Shown here one piece after another: positions 14,328 to 21,126 of a DNA stretch of 31,840 nucleotides. Location of the stretch: positions 1 through 31,840 of IMG/VR virus record IMGVR_UViG_3300042934_001343. The stretch is one strand, 5' to 3'. The notes below the pieces were generated by a model. That model was not told the origin of the DNA. It saw only the letters and a list, made by a program, of their open reading frames with translations, and made no database searches. The DNA is from a virus. Both the position numbers and the translations under genes were made by a program. The stretch's first letter is position 1; the number at the start of each line of letters is the position of its first letter.

Positions 14328-14358
14328 AGCGATTGCCAATTGGCAGTCGCTATTTTTA
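14328..14358 (+). terminator. Rho-independent terminator inside the head operon
   Basis: AGCGATTGCC (14328-14337) pairs with GGCAGTCGCT (14342-14351) around AATT with one G-U pair, followed by ATTTTTAT. It is homologous to the terminator at 895. It lies only 22 nt before the protease start, so late transcription must pass it. Confidence 0.75.
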
Positions 14359-14379
14359 TGAGTGAAAGGAGGTGATACA

Positions 14380-15576
14380 TTGCCAACTGAAATAAAAAAC
14401 GCTCAAATATCATTTGTGTCGTTGGTCGATAAAGCGGCCAATAAAAAGAAGTTTGCCATTATAAAAGCAGAATCAGTACCTACCTTTGAAAAGCCAGTGC
14501 CAATCCTGAAGGTGGATGATGATAAAAGGATTGTCACTGGCATTGTTTATGAGCCCGATATCCTGGATGCTCATGATGAGTTTATGACTGCTGATGAGAT
14601 TGAGAAGTCCGCTCATCAATTTCTAAAGGACTATCGCAATATCGATAAACAGCATGATTTTGTCGGCGGACAGGCTGAGGTGGTTGAAAGCTGGATCGCC
14701 AAGGAAGCAGGTAAGTTGGGTGATCAGGATATTCAAAAAGGGACTTGGCTGTTATCGGTCCATGTACCTGATAATGACACTTGGGAAGAGATTAAAAAAG
14801 GTGAGCTGACGGGCTTTAGTATGGGAGGTGTGGGTGAAAGAGTGGAACATGAAGTTAAAAAGTCCGAGCAAGAGCAGGCTGCCGGGTTGCTGGCATTACT
14901 GAAAAACTTTTTAGGTGTAGGTACCGTTCAAAAAGGCGAAATGGCGACCAATTATGCTCAGAACATCAAGCGTGATAACTTTTGGACAGCCTTTTATACA
15001 CTGCAAAATCTATTGCAAAGATATAACTGGTCTTCGGATCGGTATGAATTTGAGTCAGATGCCGATAAGGTAAAGGAAGCACTTGTTGAGTTTTCAACTA
15101 TCCTTACTGACTTGCTAACTGCTGATAACATCATTAAAGCCATGGGCAAACCAACGGAAGAGGTATTAAAAGCTGGGAAGAAAATATCAACGGCCAACAT
15201 GGCTGAGATTAAGTCAGCTCATGAGGCTCTAAGTAAAATCATTGAAGCTAATGTTGAAGAGGAGGCTGAAGAAGTGAAAAAGGAAGATATCGATAAGCTG
15301 GTGAGCGAAGGAGTCAAGAAGGCTTTAGAGCCGATTGTTGCAAAGCTGGAAGCTGTTGAAAAAAATGCGGAACCTGCTGCAGCAACCCAAGAACAACCGG
15401 AGCTTACTGCTGCTGATGTTACAAGCATCGTAGCTGAAGCAGTGACCAAAGCAGTAGAACCCTTGTCTCAACGACTTGAAAAGGTTGAAACTGCCCGCGG
15501 AATCACAAAACAGGTTGAAACTGAACAAGCTCAAAGTACGCCGGTTGTCAAAGGCTACATGGATTATTTGAAATAA
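14380..15576 (+). CDS. xkdF: Prohead protease, XkdF/YqbD-like, with C-terminal scaffold-like region
   Basis: A 398-residue protein. TTG 14380 is chosen because AAAGGAGGTGA ends 4-5 nt upstream; the in-frame GTG at 14362 overlaps that site. The first 160 residues are XkdF-like: FVSLVDKAANKKKFAIIK, VDDDKRIVTGIVYEPDILDAHDEF, then KQHDF (His92) and LTGFSMGG (Ser147), the likely catalytic His and Ser of a prohead serine protease. A helical middle follows (160-290). The last 100 residues are a Glu/Lys/Ala-rich coiled coil with a doubled motif (VSEGVKKALEP, VAEAVTKAVEP), typical of scaffolding. The protease should mature the capsid and degrade the scaffold. A nested start may give the scaffold separately. 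Confidence 0.85.
   Translation: MPTEIKNAQISFVSLVDKAANKKKFAIIKAESVPTFEKPVPILKVDDDKRIVTGIVYEPDILDAHDEFMTADEIEKSAHQFLKDYRNIDKQHDFVGGQAEVVESWIAKEAGKLGDQDIQKGTWLLSVHVPDNDTWEEIKKGELTGFSMGGVGERVEHEVKKSEQEQAAGLLALLKNFLGVGTVQKGEMATNYAQNIKRDNFWTAFYTLQNLLQRYNWSSDRYEFESDADKVKEALVEFSTILTDLLTADNIIKAMGKPTEEVLKAGKKISTANMAEIKSAHEALSKIIEANVEEEAEEVKKEDIDKLVSEGVKKALEPIVAKLEAVEKNAEPAAATQEQPELTAADVTSIVAEAVTKAVEPLSQRLEKVETARGITKQVETEQAQSTPVVKGYMDYLK
15274..15576 (+). CDS. Possible nested scaffold protein from an internal start
   Basis: Within the protease gene and in the same frame, AAGAGGAGG (15257-15265) is followed 8 nt later by GTG 15274. This would yield a 100-residue protein covering exactly the coiled-coil C-terminus (KKEDIDKLVSEGVKKALEP to the end). 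The arrangement mirrors the lambda C/Nu3 genes. The caution is that the ribosome-site bases also encode Glu-Glu codons, which occur by chance in acidic coils. Confidence 0.4.
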   Translation: MKKEDIDKLVSEGVKKALEPIVAKLEAVEKNAEPAAATQEQPELTAADVTSIVAEAVTKAVEPLSQRLEKVETARGITKQVETEQAQSTPVVKGYMDYLK

Positions 15577-15603
15577 TATTAATTGTTAGGAGATGAAGAG
15601 ATA

Positions 15604-16548
15604 ATGACGATGAGCAATAAACAAGTAATCACAAAAGAGGCAGCAATGTCTAGTATCCGGAAAGATCTCAATATTACGTTGCCAGGAGATCAGGCATATC
15701 AATTTCTAATCGACACAATTGCCAATGCGACAACGTTGCAGAAGCTGCAGCCGCTATTTAGAAATAGCGGTACCGGTAACATCGACACTCTTTCTGTGGG
15801 ATCAAGAAAGATCCGGGAGCATTCTAAAACGCATACACCCACTGGTGTGAATGGTATTACTCCCGGGCAAATCCCGTACAATGTCAAAAAAGTGTTCTGG
15901 GATGAATGGATTCAGGATGATGATGTTTGGTACAACCAGCAGGCTCGCGGAGAAGATGTTGAGCAAACAGTTATTGCTATGATTCAAAAGCAGTTCGGCG
16001 TGGATCTGCAGGATCTTATCTTTAATGGTGATACTGCAACGGTTAACACTGATCCTAATTATGCGTTTCTCAGTATTTTAGATGGGTTCGTTAAAAAAGC
16101 TAAGGCATCGCCGAATAAAACTGATCTGGCAAGTGCAGCGCCTACAATTGCTGACTTCACCAACCATATTCAAGTGTTGCCAGAGAAATATAAAAATGCT
16201 CATGATGATATCACCTGGTTCATCACCCGGGGGACGCATGACAGGATTGTCTCTTTGGCTACTCAGCGGCAGACCGGATTCGGTGATGCTGTACTGCAAG
16301 AAGGTCGCTTAAGTCGTCTCGCCGGCTACAATGTTGAAGTCGTGGCTAATCTGCAAAGTGGCTTTGCGGCACTTACGCCTTTCAAAAATTTTAAACCCGT
16401 CTTTACCCGGGAGCTGCGCTATAACCGTACTTCGCAAGGTGCCACGGCGGCGGCTAAAGATGCGACTTATCACATTATCTATGCCTATCTTGATGCGGTT
16501 GTCCGGGAAGTAGATGCTGTAGCATGGATGACCGGTACTAAACTATAG
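15604..16548 (+). CDS. xkdG: Major capsid protein (XkdG/YqbE family)
   Basis: A 314-residue protein. ATG 15604 lies 11 nt after AGGAG; a second ATG two codons later and an upstream TTG are alternatives. Family features are KEAAMSSIRKDLNITLPGDQ, TLQKLQPLFRNSGTGNIDTL, FWDEWIQDDDVWYNQQARGE and a C-terminal YIIYAYLDAVVREV-like segment. It assembles the icosahedral head on the scaffold. It follows the protease at 27 nt, the usual protease-capsid order. Length is normal for this HK97-fold group. Confidence 0.9.
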   Translation: MTMSNKQVITKEAAMSSIRKDLNITLPGDQAYQFLIDTIANATTLQKLQPLFRNSGTGNIDTLSVGSRKIREHSKTHTPTGVNGITPGQIPYNVKKVFWDEWIQDDDVWYNQQARGEDVEQTVIAMIQKQFGVDLQDLIFNGDTATVNTDPNYAFLSILDGFVKKAKASPNKTDLASAAPTIADFTNHIQVLPEKYKNAHDDITWFITRGTHDRIVSLATQRQTGFGDAVLQEGRLSRLAGYNVEVVANLQSGFAALTPFKNFKPVFTRELRYNRTSQGATAAAKDATYHIIYAYLDAVVREVDAVAWMTGTKL

Positions 16549-16557
16549 GAGGCAGAC

Positions 16558-16830
16558 ATGGCTAAACAATATAAACTCAAACAGGAAAAGGGCGTTCTAC
16601 ATATAGGTGGAGGGCGCTTTTTTTACCCGGGTGTCGCTTACTCATTAGAGGATGATGTAGTTGATACCTTTGGTTATTACTTTAGTGAAGATCAAGAATC
16701 CCCTGGTCCAGTAGAAGAGCCGCTGCAGCCTGGTCAAACGGACGAGGAAAATGCAAATAAGAAGACAGTCGAGCCCAAGAAGGCGGTAAGCTCCCAAAGT
16801 CGTGGCAAAGCCGATAAAACCGAAGAGTAG
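16558..16830 (+). CDS. YqbF-like small head protein
   Basis: A 90-residue protein starting at ATG 16558 behind AGGAGGCAG. Residues 1-45 (KQEKGVLHIGGGRFFYPGVA, then DVVDTFGYYFSED) resemble the N-terminal beta domain of B. subtilis YqbF, which occupies the same place in the skin element. The remainder is a disordered Pro/Glu/Lys tail (GPVEEPLQPGQTDEE and on). The role is not known; a head-surface or connector-accessory protein is plausible. It ends one base before the next reading frame. Confidence 0.65.
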   Translation: MAKQYKLKQEKGVLHIGGGRFFYPGVAYSLEDDVVDTFGYYFSEDQESPGPVEEPLQPGQTDEENANKKTVEPKKAVSSQSRGKADKTEE

Positions 16831-16839
16831 GTGATGTTG

Positions 16840-17226
16840 GTGGCTCTAATAACACCGGAACAAGTTGTTGCTTATACAGACTTTGAATCTGTAAAGGCAA
16901 GAGCACCTAGTAAACTAGCAAGTGATATCTTACAGGCTGAAACTGAACTATTCACTAAGGCAGGGCATTGTTTTGATGTTCCTGCTTATATTCCCTTACC
17001 GGCGCCTGTTGAACTGGCGTTAATTAAGATGACTGAATACTATGCATTGATCAATTCTGATGAAAGCATTGCCAAAGGCTACAGCTCTGAAAGGCTGGGC
17101 GATTACAGCTATACGTTGCCTGATGGCCGTACAATAAGTAAGCCGGCAATTGACTTGCTTATAGCTGAGTATGTACAGAAGCCGGCGCCTAAAAGGCCAG
17201 TAAGCTTTAAAATGAGGGCACTGTGA
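16840..17226 (+). CDS. Head-tail connector protein, DUF3199 (YqbG-like)
   Basis: About 128 residues from GTG 16840 (VALITPEQVVAYTDFESVKA). TAGGTGA lies 5 nt upstream, matching the spacing of other genes in this phage; ATG 16834 is an alternative. The alpha-helical pattern SDILQAETELFTKAGHCFD and APVELALIKMTEYYALIN is typical of adaptor proteins that dock on the portal. Context and family both point to the first connector ring. Its stop overlaps the next start (GTGA). Confidence 0.8.
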   Translation: MALITPEQVVAYTDFESVKARAPSKLASDILQAETELFTKAGHCFDVPAYIPLPAPVELALIKMTEYYALINSDESIAKGYSSERLGDYSYTLPDGRTISKPAIDLLIAEYVQKPAPKRPVSFKMRAL

Positions 17227-17567
17227 GCTTTCGATCATTGTTAACGGATAAATGCGATATATACCACTTACGGAGCGAATCAGTCTCTACCGGCTACGGC
17301 TTGCCGGGAGAGGCTGGTTTTGTTTATGCTGATAATCCGGATGAGGTAGATGTTCCCTGTAAGTTTACGGAGAAAAGCCAGGCGATTACGCAAGGCGAAC
17401 CGGGCAATGAAATTGTTCATAGCTATTCAGTTAGCTTCCCTTACGGCGTGGATGTGCGACTAAATGATAAGTTTGTCTTTGGTGGCGTGAAATATAAAGC
17501 CCAGATTCCCCAGGCGATAAAAAAACACCATGTTGAAGTGGTGGTAACCAGAAAGGGTGCATTATAG
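17223..17567 (+). CDS. xkdH: Head closure / stopper protein, DUF3599 (YqbH/XkdH-like)
   Basis: A 114-residue protein starting at GTG 17223, overlapping the previous stop by 4 bases. The beta-rich sequence has SFRSLLTDKCDIYHLRSES, then VPCKFTEKSQAITQGEPG and VVTRKGAL. This is the PBSX XkdH/skin YqbH stopper group, which seals the connector after packaging and gives the tail attachment face. No anomalies. Confidence 0.82.
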   Translation: MSFRSLLTDKCDIYHLRSESVSTGYGLPGEAGFVYADNPDEVDVPCKFTEKSQAITQGEPGNEIVHSYSVSFPYGVDVRLNDKFVFGGVKYKAQIPQAIKKHHVEVVVTRKGAL

Positions 17568-17568
17568 C

Positions 17569-17988
17569 TTGGCTGGCAAATCGATGGTTGATATTCGTGA
17601 ACTAAAAAAATTCGCAACTAAACTTGAAAAAGCCGCCAACGGCAAGTTGAAAAAACAGTTTGCTGTCTGGCTTGAAGCGGTAGGCATGGAGTTTTTAGGT
17701 GTTGTACAAGATGAAATTATTCGTCTTGGCGTTGTAGATACTAGGCGACTATTAAATTCGTTTTCGAGGGGTAATGGCGATTGCGTGTTTAAAATGAAGA
17801 ACAACGCTCTACTTTTGGAAGTGGGAACTAATGTTGAATATGCTGCCATTGTAAACGATGGACACAAACTGGTTAATGGTTCTTGGTGGGAAGGATATCA
17901 TTATTTTGACTTATCCATAGCAACTTTTGAAAAAATGCTCCCTGCATCCCTGGAGAAGCGACTACAAGAATGGCTGGATGAATTTTAG
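17569..17988 (+). CDS. xkdI: HK97 gp10-like tail completion protein (YqbI/XkdI)
   Basis: About 139 residues. The start is uncertain: TTG 17569, placed 9 nt after AAAGGGTG, is preferred; GTG 17557 would overlap the previous gene, and ATG 17584 has no ribosome site. The opening helix MVDIRELKKFATKLEKAANG, central VVDTRRLLNSFSRGNGD, and EVGTNVEYAAIVNDGH followed by GYHYFDLSI are typical of gp10-like proteins. It acts at the head-tail junction or tail terminator complex. Confidence 0.8.
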   Translation: MAGKSMVDIRELKKFATKLEKAANGKLKKQFAVWLEAVGMEFLGVVQDEIIRLGVVDTRRLLNSFSRGNGDCVFKMKNNALLLEVGTNVEYAAIVNDGHKLVNGSWWEGYHYFDLSIATFEKMLPASLEKRLQEWLDEF

Positions 17989-17999
17989 GTGGTGGACAC

Positions 18000-18452
18000 A
18001 TGTTGCAAGATGAAATTGGCAGCATAATGAATTTTTGCTACAATCAAAACCCTGTAAAAGTTTATACAAACCGCATCCCTCAGAATATGGTCATTCCTTC
18101 GATGTACTTTCCGGTACCGATTGTGATAAGTTCCGGCGATACGATAACTACTTATCGAAACTCCTATCATTTATTTGTGAAGGTGTTTGCAGTTTCATCT
18201 CAACAGGCCCATCTTGTGGCGCATTCAATTGCCGAGAAACTACGACAAAGGCGGTGCGTTATACCGGTTATTGCTTTGGACGGAACATATACTGGAAAGT
18301 ATATGAGACTTAATACAGATATACAGACAAAGGAACTGGATGACGGAGTGGCGCAAATTACCCTAAAGTGGCATAGCCGATATTCATACGAGCGAGATGT
18401 TGTCGAATATATGGAAACGTTAAAACAAAGCCGACGGCTGAAAGGAGAATAG
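18000..18452 (+). CDS. xkdJ: Tail terminator/completion protein (YqbJ/XkdJ-like)
   Basis: A 150-residue protein starting at ATG 18000 with GGTGG about 5 nt upstream. The alpha/beta pattern is typical of tail terminators: NPVKVYTNRIPQNMVIPSMY, PVPIVISSGDTITTYRNSYH, FVKVFAVSSQQAHLVAHSIA, then a C-terminal QITLKWHSRYSYERD. It lies directly before the sheath gene with one small gene between, as in PBSX. It caps the tail tube and joins it to the stopper. Confidence 0.75.
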   Translation: MLQDEIGSIMNFCYNQNPVKVYTNRIPQNMVIPSMYFPVPIVISSGDTITTYRNSYHLFVKVFAVSSQQAHLVAHSIAEKLRQRRCVIPVIALDGTYTGKYMRLNTDIQTKELDDGVAQITLKWHSRYSYERDVVEYMETLKQSRRLKGE

Positions 18453-18453
18453 C

Positions 18454-18657
18454 ATGGCGAAAACAACGGAGTCCCCAACGGGATCTATCTATACCGCAGA
18501 GCAGATTTGCGCGTCTGAGCGCTTCCGGGCTGAACGGGATGTTCTGGCATCGCTTTTACGATCTGGACAAGCCTATGCATTACAGGAAGTTGAGAAACTT
18601 CTTCGAGACTTTAAACAGTCCAAAATTAAAGAACGAATCAACGGAGGCGAGCTCTAA
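18454..18657 (+). CDS. Small hypothetical protein preceding the sheath gene
   Basis: A 67-residue protein from ATG 18454, with AAAGGAG just upstream. It is predicted all-helical after a short Ser/Thr-rich N-terminus (EQICASERFRAERDVLASLL, then LQEVEKLLRDFKQSKIKERI). Its stop overlaps the sheath ATG by one base, implying coupled translation. No function is recognised; its conserved position suggests a small assembly factor. Confidence 0.65.
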   Translation: MAKTTESPTGSIYTAEQICASERFRAERDVLASLLRSGQAYALQEVEKLLRDFKQSKIKERINGGEL

Positions 18658-19994
18658 TGGCACACGGAGGTGGTACTTGGATATTTCAGAACAAGGTCCT
18701 ACCGGGCGCATACATTAATTTCAAAAGCAAGGATCGGCCAATCGTCAACTTTGCCGACAGAGGATATGCTGCGATTCCGATTGAACTGGATTGGGGCCCA
18801 GAGGGTTCAATTTTCACTGTAGACCAGGCTGATTTCCAAACCGATAGCCTGGAACTGTTCGGTTACGACTATACTCACGACAAATTAAAATCCTTACGTG
18901 ACCTGTTCTTGAACCTCAAAACAGGTCATTTTTATCGCCTAAATAGCAGCGGCGCAGCTAAGGCGGAAAACGCAATTGCCAAGGCGAAATACAGCGGCGT
19001 CCGCGGTAACGACTTGAAAATCGTCATTGCTGAAAGCCTGGATCATGAAGACAGTTACGAAGTTGTTACCTATCTTGGTCTATCGGTTGTGGACCGGCAG
19101 ACAGTGGTCGTTATGACCGCTATTGCAGACAATGACTATGTTGTTTTTAAACGCGACTTTGAACTGGCAGCAACAGCTGGAACGCCACTGACCGGCGGCA
19201 CAAATGGAACAGTGACCGGTGCCGACTATCAATCCTTCCTTGACCTATCCGAACAGAAATACTTTAATATCCTAATTTGCCCATCCACTGAGGCGACGAT
19301 CAAGAGTCTGTTTATCGCCTATACCAGACGCATGCGCGATGATGTGGGGATGAAATTCCAGGTAGTCGTGCACGGCGTAGAAAATGCCGATTGCGAGGGC
19401 GTTATCTCTATAAAAAATAGCGTTACCGATGCAGGTTCATCTCCGGCAAGCCTGGTGTATTGGCTGGGTGGGGCTGAGGCCAGCTGCGCGATTAATGCTA
19501 GCCTTACCAACACCACCTACAATGGCGAATATACAGTGGACGTCAATCTGAAACAGTCGGAACTGGCAAAATATCTGCAGTTAGGACATGTGGTGTTTCA
19601 CGGTGTTGGTAAACGCATTAGTGGAGAGTATGTAGAAAGTGTCCGGATACTCGAAGATGTTAATAGCTTTACCAGCTTTACGCCGGAGAAAAACAAGGAT
19701 TTTAGCAATAATCAGGTCATTCGCATTTTGGACCAAATAGCTATTGATATTGCCACGCTGTTCAACGACAGCTTCCTCGGTAAAGTCGGCAATGACGAAA
19801 TCGGCCGGGCGTCGCTCAAATCCAATATTATCTACCATCATAAGGAACTGGAGCGAATCCGGGCCATTCAGAATTTTAATGCCGACGATGTTGTTGTAGA
19901 AAAAGGCCTGGAAAAAGGTGCGGTGCTGGTCAATGATCCAGTGGAGCCGGTAGGAGTCATGGACCGGCTGTATATGCAGGTCATCGTAGCCTAA
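18657..19994 (+). CDS. xkdK: Tail sheath protein (XkdK family)
   Basis: A 445-residue protein. The opening AHGGGTWIFQNKVLPGAYIN and FVSK-like KDRPIVNFADRGYAAIPIEL are diagnostic of the PBSX XkdK sheath. The middle domain (VRGNDLKIVIAESLDHEDSY) and the C-terminal insertion arm (NNQVIRILDQIAIDIATLFN, then the terminal VMDRLYMQVIVA strand) are intact. It polymerises around the tube and contracts on infection, so this is a myovirus-type particle. It is the strongest evidence for a contractile tail. Confidence 0.95.
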   Translation: MAHGGGTWIFQNKVLPGAYINFKSKDRPIVNFADRGYAAIPIELDWGPEGSIFTVDQADFQTDSLELFGYDYTHDKLKSLRDLFLNLKTGHFYRLNSSGAAKAENAIAKAKYSGVRGNDLKIVIAESLDHEDSYEVVTYLGLSVVDRQTVVVMTAIADNDYVVFKRDFELAATAGTPLTGGTNGTVTGADYQSFLDLSEQKYFNILICPSTEATIKSLFIAYTRRMRDDVGMKFQVVVHGVENADCEGVISIKNSVTDAGSSPASLVYWLGGAEASCAINASLTNTTYNGEYTVDVNLKQSELAKYLQLGHVVFHGVGKRISGEYVESVRILEDVNSFTSFTPEKNKDFSNNQVIRILDQIAIDIATLFNDSFLGKVGNDEIGRASLKSNIIYHHKELERIRAIQNFNADDVVVEKGLEKGAVLVNDPVEPVGVMDRLYMQVIVA

Positions 19995-20011
19995 AGAAAG
20001 GAGGTTGAAAT

Positions 20012-20488
20012 ATGAAACAGACAACAATGCATGCCAAAGATGTATTACTGGCCAAATTGGCCAGTTGCTATATCACAGTTAACGGCGAGCGCCGGTTAGT
20101 ATTGCAGGCGAAAAATCTGACAGCGACCGTAGAAAAAGAAAAAGTGGAAGTGTCCATTCTTGGCCGGATGATGAAAGGGCATAAAACTGTCAGCATGACC
20201 GGTTCTGGCAGCTTGACCATTTATCAAAACACCTCGCTGTTTACTAATATGGTAAAGAAAGCGAAGGACACCGGTCAAGATCAGTATTTTGACATGATGG
20301 TGGTCAATGAAGATCCGACATCTGATGCCGGAGCCCAGATAGTGACGTTGAAAGACTGCAATATTGACGGCTGCGATATTGCGGCGTTTGATGCAGACGG
20401 CGAACTGCTGGAGCAAGACATTGATTTTACTTTTGAAGATTTTGAGATTATTAAAAGCTTTAGGGAACTTGAAGGAGTGGAACAGTAA
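20012..20488 (+). CDS. xkdM: Tail tube protein (XkdM family)
   Basis: A 158-residue protein from ATG 20012 behind AAAGGAGGTTG. Features are MHAKDVLLAKLASCYITVNG, then RMMKGHKTVSMTGSGSLTIY and the C-terminal DIDFTFEDFEIIKSFRELEG, typical of the PBSX XkdM tube. It stacks as hexameric rings inside the sheath. The stop shares one base with the chaperone start. Confidence 0.93.
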   Translation: MKQTTMHAKDVLLAKLASCYITVNGERRLVLQAKNLTATVEKEKVEVSILGRMMKGHKTVSMTGSGSLTIYQNTSLFTNMVKKAKDTGQDQYFDMMVVNEDPTSDAGAQIVTLKDCNIDGCDIAAFDADGELLEQDIDFTFEDFEIIKSFRELEGVEQ

Positions 20489-20913
20489 TGGATATGAAGT
20501 CTTTTTTCAAAGAAAGTTCAATTCCGGTTGAAAATGTGAAATATGCAGCATCCGAGCGTTTTCGGGGCGCGGAAGGAAATTCGCTGGAATGGGAACTGCG
20601 GCCGCTGACCAGTGAGGAATTCGAAGCAATCCTGGACAAAGCCAAAAAGAAAGTACCCAGTCCGGATAATCCGCGCAATCTGATGGTGGTTACCGACCAA
20701 GGCAAGGTTCGCGACGAAATGTTGAAAGCCTCCGTTGTATTTCCAAATCTGAAAGCGGCTGAACTGCAGGATTCATGGGGGACAGTCGGGGAAATCGCTA
20801 CGCTCCGGGCTATGCTGCTGCCGGGCGAGGTCAATGACCTGGCAAATGTTGTGCAGCAGATTTCGGGCTTTGAAACCGGAATGGAAGAAAAAATTAAGAC
20901 CGTAAAAAATTAA
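20488..20913 (+). CDS. xkdN: Tail assembly chaperone, short form (XkdN family)
   Basis: A 141-residue protein with start ATG 20488. The sequence SFFKESSIPVENVKYAASER, then WELRPLTSEEFEAILDKAKK and AELQDSWGTVGEIATLRAML, is typical of the XkdN/gpG-like chaperone that keeps the tape measure soluble during tail assembly. It stops at TAA 20911 directly after an A AAA AAT slippery heptamer. A fraction of ribosomes should shift -1 and make a longer form (see the next entry). Confidence 0.9.
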   Translation: MDMKSFFKESSIPVENVKYAASERFRGAEGNSLEWELRPLTSEEFEAILDKAKKKVPSPDNPRNLMVVTDQGKVRDEMLKASVVFPNLKAAELQDSWGTVGEIATLRAMLLPGEVNDLANVVQQISGFETGMEEKIKTVKN

Positions 20914-20946
20914 TTGCAGGGGGGGACGTTTGGGCGAACGTCCTCT
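20904..20946 (+). promoter_or_regulatory. -1 programmed ribosomal frameshift signal
   Basis: The slippery heptamer A AAA AAT (20904-20910) is in the zero frame and touches the stop TAA. The minus-one frame opens only after a stop at 20895, so the shift must occur within about 15 bases. Downstream, GGACGTT (20924-20930) and AACGTCC (20937-20943) form a perfect stem, extendable outwards by three pairs including two G-U, leaving a 10-nt spacer. This fits the stimulatory hairpin of phage tail chaperone frameshifts. Confidence 0.75.
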
Positions 20947-21122
20947 ATTTTTGCCTGCATAAGCTCCATATTCTGCCCAGCGCATTTTTCACACTATCGG
21001 CTGAAGACCGCGCATTTATTATGGGATCCATAGCTCACAAAACAGAAAAAGAGGCTCAGGCCGCAAAAGAAGCGGAAAAGAAATCAGGCAAGGCAACAAC
21101 TGGCCGTCGGCGCAAGAGGTGA
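20910..21122 (+). CDS. Tail assembly chaperone, -1 frameshift extension (gpT-like)
   Basis: The minus-one frame reads on from the slippery site for 70 codons (LIAGGDVWANVLYFCLHKLH, then ILPSAFFTLSAEDRAFIMGS and a basic tail) to TGA 21120-21122, 4 nt before the tape measure ATG. It has no start or ribosome site of its own. With the shift it would give a 211-residue fusion. The CLHKLHILPSAF...DRAF pattern is typical of second chaperone segments in PBSX-like phages. It fills what would otherwise be a 213-bp gap in a tightly packed operon. Confidence 0.82.
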   Translation, partial: LIAGGDVWANVLYFCLHKLHILPSAFFTLSAEDRAFIMGSIAHKTEKEAQAAKEAEKKSGKATTGRRRKR

Positions 21123-21126
21123 CAGT

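Noticed and set aside
8657-20913. Tailocin (headless R-type particle) interpretation
   Set aside because: Terminase, portal, protease and capsid genes are all present and intact, so this is a headed phage-type element.
20921-20955. Hairpin followed by T-rich sequence after the tail chaperone, looking like a terminator
   Set aside because: It lies inside the minus-one extension frame, just after a slippery heptamer and before the tape measure gene; a frameshift stimulator fits better.
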